Source: Hermetia illucens
Lineage: Eukaryota; Arthropoda; Insecta; Diptera; Stratiomyidae
NCBI RefSeq assembly: GCF_905115235.1
Contig: NC_051852.1
Coordinates: 140,974,027-141,038,026 of the forward strand
Reading direction: 5' to 3'
Length of the DNA stretch: 64,000 nucleotides
Shown: positions 24,600 through 36,268 of the stretch, piece by piece
Numbering within the stretch: the stretch's first letter is position 1
Layout of the letters: each line of letters begins with the position of its first letter
Notes under the pieces: generated by a model
What the model was told of the DNA's origin: nothing
The model's database searches: none
Seen by the model: only the letters and a program-made list of their open reading frames with translations
Made by a program: the position numbers and the translations under genes

Positions 24600-26800
24600 A
24601 GTTAGTCCTCCAGCTATCCCAACTTTGCGAGCTTTCAAACGGGGAATTCCTTTCATCAACGGGAAGAGAGAGAAGGAACCTAGTTGTTAGTTGAAGGAAC
24701 CTCTTGCACCCGGTCCTTCCATCGCGCAAACTCAATATTTTTCGCAACAGAAGAACATGAACATGAAGAAGCGGCAATGTTAGGATGGACTCCTGTTCAA
24801 CTCCCCTACTCTGGTCCTCTAGTGCCTCATAGAGCAGAAGGCGGTCTCTCGGATAATCACTCAATATCCGCAAGACATAGCTCGGCACGTGGAGTGAATT
24901 TTCTAATTTACCTAACATATCTGTCCATCTTACGGAAATGAAGGTATTTCAGGCATCAAGCGTTATGAGAAGCAGGCTCTCAGGTCCATCTAATCGATAC
25001 TTAGTATGCAGGGGTTCCGCAGAGCTCTGATTTTTCTGGTGAGTTGATAGCCAAGTCCCCACGACACGCTGCGAAGTCTGCTTTTGGACTGATTTGTATT
25101 CTGTCTTTGTGGCGCTTGCCTCCTTATGGACGTGTAAACCTTGTGCCGAATGGCGGAGCTTATGACACTTTTTCTGCCGTCCGCCAGTACATAGAAGGTT
25201 TGTTGCTGCGGGGGCCCCTCCGGGTATGGATGCTTCACAAGCTGCCGTTATCAGGTTCATCACTCCATCGCGACTCTGCCTATTCTAAAAGCTTCGTCAA
25301 ATCGCGACTGTGCCAGAGTTTCCCACACAAAAGTCATGTCAGGGATGCTTCTTTCGCAGTCTGGGCGACGTTGGCGTGGATTCGGTATTCAAAACTACAA
25401 ACCTAGTTCTCGCCACCATTTCTAGGGCCAATTTCTCTCTGGAGTCTCGGTGAGGCATGTCCATTCAAGAGGCCCATTAAGGCTATCTCCCTCCATGTCC
25501 AAAACGGCGTCTTCCAGAGCATCGAGTTTTTGTCGAAAGTCCGGCATCATCTCATTCGGCGTTAGACAAACACTAAAAGACGTTATCCCTAAACCTAAAG
25601 TCTGATGTTGTTCTGAACCCAGATAGCAGCTGTTCCCGGTAAGTCGAGACGCCATGAAGTTGGGTCGTTGATCCGGTATTGCTTGCCCTAGGTTAGCTTT
25701 TACTTCCACAGCGGCAGCAATTCGTGAGGGGTTGCAGTACGGTGTATGCTAATTTGAAGGATATGAATCATGCTGGGCGCGCCTTAGCCCTTTGTAGTTT
25801 CGCCCTGAAGATTGGACACCGCTCCGAACCGGCAGTGTGTGGAACGCTTTTGCTAGATGCGGTACGATCCTTACATAAAACGCAATTTTCTATTTCGTGT
25901 CTAGTCTTTGCTTGGTGATCTACCTAACCGCATCTACGACTTGATGTCTTCCTGTCGGATTCCTGGCAGACGTGTATTTATAGTTCAGGCACCTGTAACA
26001 CTTGGTGGGGGTTAACTGTATTCGTACCCTGCATACTACTCATCCCACTGTTAAGGAGTTTCCTCGCGTATTTCTCGGCGATTTCCAGCACAGCGATTTT
26101 TTTGATTTTGAGCATTCACAGAAGTGATAACTATCCGGGCGTTGGTTACCTCTGGACATTTATGCTTTATGGCCTCCTCCACTCTGACGTTTTCTGTGAG
26201 GCAGCCAAGATCTTGGATTTCTAGAGAGCACATACCTGACTAGACTAGAAACGAGAGCCTTCTCCCTCAGTAGCCCCTTGACCACTTCACAGAACGTACC
26301 CTAACTAGTTTATTTATTTATTTATTTAATTGAACAAGAACTCCGCCACCCTTCATTTTCTGGATGAAAGACACCTCTGCTCCTTCTTCTTTTCCTCCTT
26401 GTTTTCTGTTCGTGATTTACTATTCATAATCTAGTTGCCTTTGAACAGGTGCTTTGCAGTGGGCTGGTGGTCTGTGATCTACAGCTTACAGTGTTCTCTA
26501 CGGGAAATGTCGCTGTTTCTGCTGTTCACGTGTCTTCTAATGCTGTGTTTGTAGAATGAAACGCGGTCCACTAGTTCCACCAGCCCGTCTTTGATGCCTT
26601 TTCTGATGTTCTTCTGAAAGAACGTTGTCGACCGCATACGCTTCATAATTGTCCCGCATTTCCTCATGTACCTTTCTTCTTCAACTCTAGCTAGGATAGC
26701 CGACTGGATTTTCACTCGGCTCTGTCGCCGCACCGACAGCCGCGTCATTTTGCAAGACTTTATTTTTATTATTTATTAATTTATTTTATTTGTGTTCTCC
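24600..26800 (-). mobile_element. R1-like LINE, degraded
   Basis: Read right to left: an ORF1-like stretch (26748-26479) with basic, coiled-coil-like residues; a second ORF1 block (about 26233-26051, LEIQDLGCLTENVRVEEAI); a gap region with zinc-knuckle traces; an endonuclease block (25709-25422, TSFSVCLTPNEMMPDFRQKL followed by DALEDAVLDMEGD); the linker before the RT (about 25260-24950, EASIPGG); and a piece of reverse transcriptase (about 24930-24830, VPSYVLRILSDYPRDRLLLY). The 'LTPNE' endonuclease signature and block order fit the R1 clade. It is broken by many stops and internal deletions. A similar copy is at 52.85-53.69 kb. Confidence 0.65.
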
Positions 26801-27480
26801 ATGGGATTTTTTACCAGCGTATCGTGTGCAAAAAAATGGGCCGAACTTGTCAGGAACGGGTGTTCTCTTAGGAACGAAGCTCCTACCCCAGTTTCCTGAG
26901 GCCTGGCTTACGCTTAGCTGGTCCCGAAATTCACGGACGGATCGGCGCTCACTGCGGACAAAGCAGTCTACTAATACCAGTTCAAAGCATACTATCTGAC
27001 CAGGGTCCCGAAGGGGCTAACTGTCGATACACGTTACAACTACCACCCTGGTAGAGCTAAGCTGGCATTACCCCGTGTACGTCGGAAGAGAGCTGCCGAC
27101 AGCTCCAAGAACTTGCAGTATGTCCCGACGGGTACCCTTCATTTGTGGTTCGCTCTTCAACGAGAGGCTTTCACCTAGAATGCAGGTCTACTGCTAACTG
27201 GGAAGTCAGAACTACTTATTTGGACACCTTGGCCATGTCACTCCCCGTATCGTTAGCGACTTGTTTGAAATCTCTCATTGTTATCTGAAGGGTAGACCTC
27301 TAGTTCTAGTTCTGCTTTTGAGCAATCGGTATATGAGACCTAAGTTTATCCCGCCATTCTTTTGGCTTCCCCAGCTCTCACTACACACAAAAACGGAGGG
27401 GTTAGGTTAGATATGGAAGATGAAGAGAGGAGGAAAAACATGAGCAGGTGAGGGAAGAGCGAAGTTAAAGTGTGATTCCA
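26800..27480. other. No feature recognised
   Basis: Sequence between two LINE remnants. Open frames are short and carry no motif I recognise. A (TTTA)n run, at 26311-26330 just to the left, is the nearest simple repeat. Confidence 0.35.
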
Positions 27481-29290
27481 GTCTCTTTTGTAAAACCGGC
27501 CAGGTCTACCCAGAGCGATCTATCATCAACCGTGAAAAAATCAAGTAGCGACTTGTAACGCTTAATCCAACCGAGGTTGGTCGTATGCCGAGAGATACCA
27601 TTTCGTTGTAAGAGTTTTTGCTATGCTCAGGAACCCAGAGTCTGAGCATTTTTTTCAGACGAGTTTTTCTCATTTCATCGTGGGCCAAGTAATTGACTGG
27701 GGTTTTGTTAATCAGGGCTTCATGGTTGGAGGGGAGTCCGTGATGATTAGGATTTGCTTTAGCTTAGTCGTACCTGATAGCTTCGACAGTGCCTAGTAGC
27801 TCAGCCGAGAGAATAGAGGTTTTGGTTGCCCTGGGCATAGAGCAGAGTTATTGTTGTACCTTTGAGAAAACCTCACATCCGGCGTTTACGAAGTCGATCG
27901 AAACATCAGTAGCGAGGATCGTAAAGCTAAGAGTTTCCCATTTTTTAGCTTCAATTTCATCATATGTGGCAAGATTCGCTCTGGAGGGGGAGTCGTCATT
28001 CCCATAGGGGATTAATATGGGGAAGTGCTTGAACGGGACCCGGGTTACGTCTGCATGTGAGTTTTCTAGAATAGAGTAAAATTTGTTGAAAACAGCCGTT
28101 AGTGTGTTTGAGGTGATGTAATTGTCCTTGATGAGGACATAAATGGAGGGGTTAAACATGTTGGCATAGAGAATCTCCTCGACTGTTAGTAAAAATCCCC
28201 TGTAAGTGGGAGAAGGTTCGCCCACTAGCGCCTCATAAGGCCAATAAAAGGCCTCAGGGAAGCCGCGGTGAGAGATTCGCTTTTCTTCTCAAGATATTTG
28301 GGAGTGAATACAGAATAGGAAACATAGTCAAATTATTGGTCTAACGATCCCTTTAAATAGCTTGAGAGCCTCCCTAGAGTGAAGTCTACAGCTAGCCCCG
28401 GTGGCAAAATTTATGACCTGGGTCGTTTTCATGGCTTTATCCGAGATGAGAGAAGCACAGATTATTGATTTCTTATGCTCAGATAGACAGTGTTAAAAAC
28501 ATCGAGCCGAGAACGATCTAAAACAATTGTGCATGACTTCTCCAGGTTAACGGGAAGTTTGAGGAAGTTACACTGATTTATGAAGAGATCTGCCTGTGGC
28601 CGAAGAATGTTTTCTGCGTCTTCCGGGGAATCCCCTGAGGCCGTAATTAGGATGTTATCAGCATATTGGAAAATTTCCAATTTGCTAGAGCATTTCTTGT
28701 GAAAAGAGGTTACATAAACGTTGAAGATTACTGGGCTAAGGGCACACTCTTGGGGAATGCCGTTGTTTATCAGAACACGATGGCCCTGCATGGTTAACTT
28801 CCTAATGCGCATGATGCTCCATATCCATAGGATGATGTCGTCATGATTCCTGTGAGTAGTGACAGGTCCACCCTCTCGTAGGCTTTGCTGATGTTCAGAG
28901 ATAAGCCAAGAAGTAGAAAGTTATTTAAACATTATTTTTCTAGGAGCAGGAGGAGATTCTCCAGAGCTAGAACAAACCTGGGATTTAAGCTAAGGGGAAA
29001 GAAACGGATCCATTGTGATAGTCTTCTTTTATAAGGTTTAGAAAAAGAAGCCATTTCGTGTCGTCGAAAGCACCGCGATGCTCTTTGGCTCCTGAAGGGT
29101 TTTGAGCCAGTTAATCTGACTCCAGAAATCTTTGGAAGATTCGTAGTTCGAAAATTTCTCCTTTGCCTCCCTCACAGCCCATAACCAATTATTTCTTGCC
29201 TCATTAAAAGGTTTGAAGTTTTCCTGATTAGCTATTGTTTGAAAGTTCCTGAAAGCTTGCTGTTTTTGGTTTTAATTAGGAGGTAGTTCG
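27480..29290 (-). mobile_element. LINE with RT and RNase H, degraded
   Basis: Right to left: LNISKAYERVDLSLL (about 28910-28870), a reverse transcriptase palm with NNGIPQECALSPVIFNVYVT and IFQYADNILITASGDSPEDA (28812-28462), then a region resembling RNase H (ILATDVSIDFVNAGCEVFS at about 27920-27860, then SILSAELLGTVEAI). The 'DxSKAxxRVD / GxPQxxxLSPxxFN / YADxILI' pattern fits the I or Jockey superfamily. The YADD box reads YADN. Stops and frame changes show it is dead. Confidence 0.65.
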
Positions 29291-29350
29291 TTAGCCGAAA
29301 TCCTAAAATGGAAGATTTCCTTGGAAGATATTTACTGGCTAAAAGTATCT

Positions 29351-29410
29351 AATTTATAGAAATACGTATTTCGAGGACCAACTGTCCCCTTCTTCAGTGT
29401 TCTATCTTCT
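29351..29410 (-). ncRNA. Hammerhead-ribozyme-like motif of the Penelope-like element
   Basis: On the minus strand: CACTGAAGA, then a hairpin (GGGGAC, loop AGTTG, GTCCTC), then CGAAA and the palindrome TACGTA, then TTTCTAT. This matches the hammerhead core CUGANGA / stem II / GAAA with a very short stem III, the form reported for Penelope-like elements. ATAGA upstream can pair with TCTAT downstream as stem I. One extra A lies between CTGAAGA and stem II, so cleavage is not assured. Confidence 0.5.
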
Positions 29411-29839
29411 GAAAACCATTTGGGTTTTTATAGCTGTTCCTGTGATTATAAATCTTAATTAGGCTTCTATTCTTCTCTTAGTCCTTCCTAAAAGTTCCAC
29501 CGAGGTGGAAAAATTGTTGCCCATGTTCGGGTTACCTTTTTTTCGGGGGAATTTTCGAGATGGGGAGATTCTCGTAGGAATCTACTCTCCAAACGTCGTT
29601 CACTTCCTTCAAGATATTGGCGTTGTCCAACGACAAATGGTGTCTCTTCTCTATTATATGCCTGGCAACCGTGGACCTTATGTGTGGGTTATTCTTATTT
29701 TTAGCGGGTTCGGCCTCCTTTAAGTGTTCTAACACCATGGTGTTTGCCCTGCGTAAATCTTGTCGCAGTCTGGGCAGGAAATCTTATAAATGCTTGATTG
29801 TAACCGGGTCCTTTTGATGTTCTGCGTCCGACCCGTGTA

Positions 29840-30735
29840 GGTTAATGTTTTTTCCTTTTTTCAAAACTCAATAAAAACAATTGTTTGCATCGGAAAATAT
29901 TTATTTATTTTTTATAATGTAGGTACATGTCTAAAGTTTTTATTTACATTGTTTTGAAGATCAAATCTGTTAGGTGACGTCCCCCATTCTCCATACATTG
30001 CGTAAACCGATTTCTGGCGTTTGTCATGACTCTTGTTAGCATAGCAGGTGTTATGTTGGCAATTTCTTCTTGGATGTTGGCCTTCAAATCTTGTAGGGTT
30101 CTTGGACACGGGATTTCAAAAAACCCCATAGAAAAAAATCACAAGGGGACAGATCGGGAGAGCGTGCCGGCCATTCCAAATCGCCTCTAATTGAGATAAG
30201 GCGCTCTGGAAAGTGTTCCCTCAAAACAGCCATCGATGCTCTTGAAGTGTGTGCTGTTGCACCGTCTTGTTGGAACCAAGTGTCCCCCAAATCCAAATTT
30301 TCTAGCCGTGGGAAAAAAAAATTCTGTAGCATGTTTACATACCAGTCCGAATTCACTGTCAGTGTAACCTCATTTTCCTCAAAAAACCAGAGACCAATAA
30401 TTCCAGCTGAGAAAATTGCACACCACACTGTGACTTTGGGTGAATGCAAAGACTTTTGATGCAATTCTCGAGGGTTGGTGTCAGCCCAGTAGCGCATGTT
30501 TTGTTTGTTAACCGAGCCACACAAATGAAATGCAATAACCGAAGATCCGCTTGAAAAGTAAACCTCAACGGCAAAGGCACGCTCCTTACTATTCCAACGC
30601 ATGATGGCGACTGAACCGTGTCGGGACAAAACTTTACAGTATCCCCTCTTGAACGAGACCACTAGCGCTTCGCTATGACATCAACTAACTGAGTGGCGCG
30701 CATTTTAAAAAAGGAAGTTATGCTGCCGCACCCTG
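29840..30735 (-). mobile_element. DD41D (rosa-like) Tc1/mariner element, internally deleted
   Basis: Transposase fragment on the minus strand (about 30605-30085): MRWNSKERAFAVEVYFSSGS joins directly to FHLCGSVNKQNMRYWADTNP, so the middle, with the rest of the helix-turn-helix region and the first catalytic Asp, is deleted. The second and third acidic residues remain (FQQDGATAHTS and ARSPDLSPCDFFLWGFLK) with 41 residues between them, the rosa-type spacing. The 5' end is a terminal sequence starting CAGGGTGCGGCAGCATAAC, next to a TA at 30736-30737. The other end at about 29840 also abuts TA but its inverted repeat is degraded. It sits inside the Penelope-like element. Confidence 0.75.
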
Positions 30736-31889
30736 TATAATATATAGGTTCTTTGTTCACCTCCTGGAAGAGTGTTGAAAATTGCTGTCCTGAGGCCAGG
30801 CGTAGTTTCTTTTTGAACCGATTTTCGATGAGGTTGCTGTTGTATCCGTTTCTCTTGGCTGTTTCCAGGATATAGTTAATTTTTTTATTTCTTCTCTCCC
30901 CATTGAGCGGTGTTGTTACCATTCTGTGAATCATAATGTTGTATGTCGCCATCTTATGGCGGAAATCGTGGTCTGAGGTTTATATGATGGTTCCTTGTGT
31001 CTGGGTCGGTTTCTTGTAGATGCCGAATTCAAAATCCTCCCTTTCCCGGCGTATTTTTAATTCCAGTAACGGTATTTCCCCTTCCTTTTCGATCTCCATG
31101 GTGAAATCGATGTTCCTCTGTGCCAGTTGAGTTTCTCGAGGATTGTTCGTGATTCTTCCCTTTTGATAATTGCCAATACATCATTCACGTGTCTGATCCA
31201 GAATTTCGGGAGTTCCTCAGCTTCTTCGAGTTCATAAGATTTATTCCTGAATGTGAAATAGGATTCACTTATGCACGTGAAGACCAATTTCTTATACAGT
31301 TTAGCCTTCTTCCTGCATTCGGATGAGTTTTCATGTGTCGTGATTCATTCCTCGAACAAGTGTAGAGTTTCCTTCATCAGTACGCTTGGGAACAGCGCTT
31401 TTACGTCGAAAGATACTAATATTTCATCACTTTGTATTCCCCGGCCGCGTTGAGTCTGACAATGAATTCTCTGCCGTTCCCCACTGCTCGTTTTCCTATT
31501 TTTTTAAGGCCTAACCTTTTGACTTCTTCCAAGAGCCACTTCGCAATATTTTGGGGTCGAGGCTGTTTTGCCCGTAAAAGAGGTTTCAGGTCTGCAGACC
31601 ACCAGTGTTTCTGCATTGATCCTCTGCATTAGACTCGAATGTGGAAAACGTGACTTCACTTGTGATAGTTCATCTATTTCTTTAATGTTAGCGAGTCAGG
31701 TGAGCCTGAGATGTGTGTGCTCAATTTTGGACAGTTTTGGGATATGATGTTGTTCTTAATGAGGATTGGTCAGTGACAGCTTCGGCAGTTCGTTTATGCT
31801 TTCAAAGCTAATACCAGCAGGTTTCATTTTTTGGCTGACTACACTCTGTATCCTTACCAGGAAGAGCGGAAGAACGGGAAGCTGGTGAC

Positions 31890-32669
31890 GTGGACGCTAC
31901 TGGTTTAACGCCGGTGTGTGGAAATGGATCCGAGCGGTCCGGATACCGTGAACCTGGAAAGGCTCGAAGCCGACGGCAGAAGAGAGCACTGCGAAGGAAG
32001 ATGAAGCACCTTGGAAATGAGAACATGGACGTGGCTGTACCACTAGGCGCGGTAACGCCCAGAGAAATCGGACACAAGGAAGCGGAATCTCCGGCGGAAG
32101 GTGGGGATAAACTGGAAACCCCGGTGAGATCCACACTGGACGCACCAGACTCTTCTGTCAGCGGTAATGCGCGCAAGAAGCGTAAGACCAACACATCTGC
32201 TGTGGACAACGCTTTATTGTGCTCCGCACCAGGGCTTATATCCACGCGTCTCGCGGGGATTAGGACCGGTGTGCCCCCCGTATGGGGGCTCGCACTGGGG
32301 AAGAGACTACAGAGTGAATCCTACCTGATAGTAACTTCTCCTACACCTTCCAAGGAACAGGCGGAAGGAAGGGAAGCCAGAGACGTGAACGGAACTGACT
32401 TGATGCCAGTTCGAGTGATCGAATCTATGCAACCCGGACACCGCAAATCAATTAAGGTGCTAAGTGGAGAACAGACGAATGCTCTGCGGGATGAGATGAG
32501 ATCTTTCGTGGATGAGAACATGGGAATTGCGGTACTTCCAAGTACGGCTTTTCTCAGAGAAATCAATCACGAGGGGATCGAGTCTCTGGCGGTACGGTGT
32601 GGGGGAAACCCCGTCATACGTGGACTGCCGCATACGCTTCTAACTGTTTTCCATAAGACAATAGACTAA
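31890..32669 (+). CDS. LOA-like LINE ORF1 (probable)
   Basis: An open frame of about 260 codons ahead of the endonuclease, entered from upstream without a convincing ATG. It is rich in Arg and Lys (RRQKRALRRKMKHLGNENMD, NARKKRKTNTSA) and includes two similar motifs (LRRKMKHLGNENMDVAVPLG and LRDEMRSFVDENMGIAVLPS), suggesting an internal duplication. No zinc knuckle is visible. Position and basic composition suggest the nucleic-acid-binding ORF1 or its C-terminal part. ORF2 begins 2 bases after its stop. Confidence 0.5.
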   Translation: MDATGLTPVCGNGSERSGYREPGKARSRRQKRALRRKMKHLGNENMDVAVPLGAVTPREIGHKEAESPAEGGDKLETPVRSTLDAPDSSVSGNARKKRKTNTSAVDNALLCSAPGLISTRLAGIRTGVPPVWGLALGKRLQSESYLIVTSPTPSKEQAEGREARDVNGTDLMPVRVIESMQPGHRKSIKVLSGEQTNALRDEMRSFVDENMGIAVLPSTAFLREINHEGIESLAVRCGGNPVIRGLPHTLLTVFHKTID

Positions 32670-32673
32670 GTTT

Positions 32674-33567
32674 ATGTCGAAAAACATAAAGATTGGTCAA
32701 ATCAACCTGCAGCATGCCAAAGCTCCCTCCTACCTGTTGGCAGCGAGAATGACAAAGCTGCAGGATTTCCCCTATATCTTTCTGGTGCAAGAACCGTGGG
32801 TTCGATTTAACAGAATCTGTGGCATTGGATCAGTAAAGGAGGCTAGGATCTTCTACGACGAAAGATCCATAAGACCGAGAGCTTGCGTCCTGATGTCAAG
32901 ACGGTTAGAGGCAACTATGCTGAGACAATATTGTTCCCAGGACTTAGCTACGGTCATCATACAATACCAAATAAATGGCGAGAGGAAAAACATCATAGTT
33001 GCCTCCGCTTATTTATCCTATGATTCTTTGTATCCTCCACCAACGCAAGAACTTAGGGATCTGGTGACATATGCAGAACCAAGTGGTCTCGAACTCTTAA
33101 TAGGTTGCGATGCGAATGCTCAACATATTTGTTGGGGCAGTAGCAAATGCAATCCAAGAGGAGAGAAGCTATTTGATTTCATCACTTCAGCTGGTCTTAT
33201 GACTGCAAACGTAGGGTGCGCCCCTACGTTCGTGGGACCGAGAAGAAGCGAAGTAATTGACCTAACAATCTGTACCCCAAAATTATTAGAGTTGATTACA
33301 CACTGGCGAGTGCTAGACGAGGTCTCACTGTCATATCACCGATATCTAGAATTCAATCTGACTATTGCGGGCGAACAGTCTGCAGTACAAAGACGGAACC
33401 CTAGGAAAACGGATTGGGCAAAGTTCAATGAACTTCTTGGCAATAAAGTACAGTTCCCTAGGCGACTAAGGACTCCTTTGGTGCTGGAAGATGAATTGAA
33501 AACTCTGAACGGCACACTTTTAGAGTGCTATGAAGAGGCTTGTCCTATTTCGATGCCAAAGCGGTAA
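32674..33567 (+). CDS. LOA-like LINE ORF2, endonuclease part
   Basis: An APE-type endonuclease that would nick target DNA to prime reverse transcription. It begins MSKNIKIGQINLQHAKAP, with the catalytic Asn in the INLQHAKA block and the Glu in VQEPWVRF. IGCDANAQHICWGS provides the Asp-x-Asn pair, and the C-terminal block LSYHRYLEFNL stands where SDHRYLEF is expected. The Asp before His is replaced by Tyr here, whereas the 2.1 kb copy keeps SDHRYLEF, so this catalytic site is damaged. The frame shifts near 33560 and continues in another frame. Confidence 0.7.
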   Translation: MSKNIKIGQINLQHAKAPSYLLAARMTKLQDFPYIFLVQEPWVRFNRICGIGSVKEARIFYDERSIRPRACVLMSRRLEATMLRQYCSQDLATVIIQYQINGERKNIIVASAYLSYDSLYPPPTQELRDLVTYAEPSGLELLIGCDANAQHICWGSSKCNPRGEKLFDFITSAGLMTANVGCAPTFVGPRRSEVIDLTICTPKLLELITHWRVLDEVSLSYHRYLEFNLTIAGEQSAVQRRNPRKTDWAKFNELLGNKVQFPRRLRTPLVLEDELKTLNGTLLECYEEACPISMPKR

Positions 33568-35350
33568 AACGGTTCCTTGGTGGAACTGCGAACTGCAAAA
33601 ACTCAGGAAATCAACCAGGCGACTTCTAAATCGTGCTTGCAAAAGTAACAAGGACGAAGACTGGTTAAATTTCAGGAACTCACAACGTGAATATAGGAGG
33701 CTCGTGAGGTGCTCCAAACGAGACTCCTTTAGAGCGTACTGTGAGGAACTGGAAGGCGAAAGAGAGACTTCAAGGCTGTACAGAGTCCTCAAAAGGGATG
33801 AGTCGGCCAAGTTGGATTCTCTTAGAAAACCCGACGGTACTTTCACGAGCTCCAGACTGGATTCAGTACACCCTCCTGGAAGTACACCACCCGGGAGAAC
33901 GGGTGAGAGAAGTGGTAGGGGGAGAGTTGACGGTTCTTGCAACCCCTTCAACATGCAAGTGTTGCAAAGGGAACTGGAACATTGCGAAAGCGGTTGATAC
34001 CCATGAAAAGGTGAGAGCTGCCATACTGTCCTTTGAACATTTCAAAGCACCTGGCATGGATGGCATCTATGCGGCAATGCTAAAGGAGGGTATGGAGCAT
34101 TTAGAGCGACCTCTAAGAAATATTTTTCGAGGATGTCTTGCTCTGGGCTACGTGCCTTCTTCTTGGCAACAGGTTAAGGTAGTTTTCATACCGAAACCCG
34201 GGAAAGATGACTATTCTAATCCAAAGAACTTCAGACAGATCAGCTTGACGTAATTCTTGCTGAAAGGTTTGGAGAGACTGGTGGAGCGTCACATTCGTGG
34301 AAAGGCACTTAGGTCACACCCACTTAGTGAAAACCAACATGCTTACCAACGTGGAAAGTCCTGTGAGTCTGCTCTTCATTCTTTGGTCACAAAGATAGAG
34401 GATGCAACTTTGAATGGTGAGTACGCGATGGGGGTGTTCGTGCACATTGAAGGGGCTTTTGACTGTGCGCCTTTTCAAAAACTTTGTGATGCCGCCAGAG
34501 CGCATGGTGTTGATGATGCTTTAATTAAGTGGATCCATGCTATGCTAACGCAAAGATTGTTGTGCGCTGAGGTAGGGGTCGATCGCTACCTGACTACAGA
34601 AGCAACGAAGGGCTGCCCCCAAGGAGGTGTGCTTTCGCCGCTTCTGTGGAGTATGCTGACTCGCTGCTATGCGAACTGCAAAATTTGCCAATACACGCTC
34701 AAGCTTATGCTGATGACGTGGCTGTATTTGCTGTTGATCGGGATCTTGGAACGGTGTGTAGGAATATACAGCGTGCCGCTGATTTGATAGACAGCTGGTG
34801 CCTTAGACATGGTTTGTCAGTTAATCCAAATAAAACCACAATGGTTTTATTTACAAAATGGAGAAAACTGGATGGACTTTGTCTCCCTGAGATGAGGGGT
34901 ACTACCCTTCAACTCTCCGAAGAAGTGAAATATCTGGGGGTCACTCTAGATAAAAAACTTCTTTGGAACAAACATGAAGAGGTAAAGATGAAACGAGCTC
35001 TCACAGCTTATGGGCTGTGCAGACGGACCTTTGCCTCGACGTGGGGACTCAGGCCTCATGTGGTAATGTGGATATACGTTGCCATCATTAGGCCGATGTT
35101 CGTATATGCATCCGTAGTGTGGTGGGTTAAGGTGAGACAAAAAGGTTTTCACCGTAAACTAGACGCACTGCAAAGAACTGTTTGTCTGGGTATCACTGGT
35201 GCCATGAGCACCACATCCGGCGCAGCTCTGAATGCACTACTCAATTTGCAGCCCCTGGATATATCTATTCAAAGCACTGCAATGAGAGCAGCTCATAGAG
35301 TAATTCGATTAGATCTATGAGAAAACAACGGATGTGGGGGGCACACAGCA

Positions 35351-36268
35351 TTGGAAGAGTTACTGGGAGGACTAAATCCAGTTCTTACAATGCCTTCCGA
35401 ATCTCGTGTCCCCATACATCTGTTTGGTAGAAGATATGTAGTTACCCTGAAGCGTAGAGAGGACTGGGAAGACCCAGAGGAATGCGTGGCGGGATATACG
35501 GAAGTCTTCTACACCGATGGCTCAAAAACAGAAGAGGGTTCTGGAGCCGGAGTCTACCTCTCGAATAAAAACGAGAAGTGGGCTTTTCCTTTGGGACAAT
35601 ATGCAACGGTTTTTCAAGTCGAAGTTTATGCGATCCTAAGGGTGGCAAACTGGGTGATTGACGAGCGGTTGAAGGGCAGGTGCATCGCAATCTGCAGTGA
35701 CAGTCAAGCTGCCCTGAGGGCATTGAGCAGTCCTTTGATCACCTCGAAAATCGTTCAGGAATGCAGAAACCGTTTGAACTCTATGTCTAGATTCAATACG
35801 GTGGAACTACTCTGGGTACTTGGTCACTGTGGCATAGAGGGAAATGAAATCTCGGACGCTTTAGCGAAAGAGGGGTCAATCTTCCCTATGCCGGGACCGG
35901 AGCCAGCAATTGGGGTATCAGTAGCATTGGCTAAATCTGTTTTCAAAAACTGGGAACAAGTTTCCCATAACGATAGGTGGCAGAACTTAAATGCTGCTCG
36001 ACACACCAAACTTTTCCTGCCAGAACCCAACATACGTACCGCAAAGTTTATCCTGTCGAAAAGCAAGAGGACTTGCAGGTGTATTGTGGGCATTCTGACA
36101 GGCCATAATTCACTAGCTGGGCATATGTTCAGAATAGGAATTACCGAAGATGATACGTGTCCCTCTGTAATTTTGGTTTTCGGGGTTGCCAAGCGCAGGA
36201 GATTCGCCGCAGGCAACGTATTCCCAAATTACTACACGAAGTCGGATTCGCCCCCGCTGATTGCATAA
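35351..36268 (+). CDS. LOA-like LINE ORF2, RNase H part
   Basis: Separate open frame after a stop at about 35320. The RNase H fold is clear: FYTDGSKTEEGSGAGVYLSN (first Asp), QVEVYAILRVANW (Glu), ICSDSQAALRAL (second Asp) and GIEGNEISDALAKEG (last Asp). The His before the final block is kept (LGHCGIEGNE). The domain would degrade the RNA strand of the RNA:DNA hybrid. The C-terminal part HNSLAGHMFRIGITEDDTCP is where a Cys/His knuckle usually stands, and it is degenerate. Confidence 0.7.
   Translation: MEELLGGLNPVLTMPSESRVPIHLFGRRYVVTLKRREDWEDPEECVAGYTEVFYTDGSKTEEGSGAGVYLSNKNEKWAFPLGQYATVFQVEVYAILRVANWVIDERLKGRCIAICSDSQAALRALSSPLITSKIVQECRNRLNSMSRFNTVELLWVLGHCGIEGNEISDALAKEGSIFPMPGPEPAIGVSVALAKSVFKNWEQVSHNDRWQNLNAARHTKLFLPEPNIRTAKFILSKSKRTCRCIVGILTGHNSLAGHMFRIGITEDDTCPSVILVFGVAKRRRFAAGNVFPNYYTKSDSPPLIA

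Larger units (their letters stand above)
29351..31760 (-). mobile_element. Penelope-like retroelement, broken and interrupted
   Basis: Right to left: an N-terminal block (about 31616-31416, KRLGLKKIGKRAVGNGREFI), an RT palm with SFDVKALFPSV (about 31415), YFTFRNKSYELE and a degenerate FIRHVNDVLAIIKR motif (31240-31170), the RT C-terminus (30952-30740, YNIMIHRMVTTPLNGERRNK to KEPIYYTG). A DNA transposon then intervenes (30735-29840). Reading resumes at about 29838 with the GIY-YIG endonuclease: YTGRTQNIKRTR, ISCPDCDKIYAGQT, and STVARHIIEKRHHLSLDNAN (29700-29600). RT followed by GIY-YIG is diagnostic of Penelope-like elements. A hammerhead-like motif lies at the 3' end. The element is decayed and carries several breaks. 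Confidence 0.8.

Noticed and set aside
26305-26335. Simple (TTTA)n repeat as a possible LINE tail
   Set aside because: It lies within the R1-like block order rather than at an end, so I treat it as an ordinary microsatellite.
31890-32245. Open frames on the minus strand over the LINE ORF1
   Set aside because: They are shadows of the plus-strand frame; the plus strand continues into the endonuclease in LINE order.
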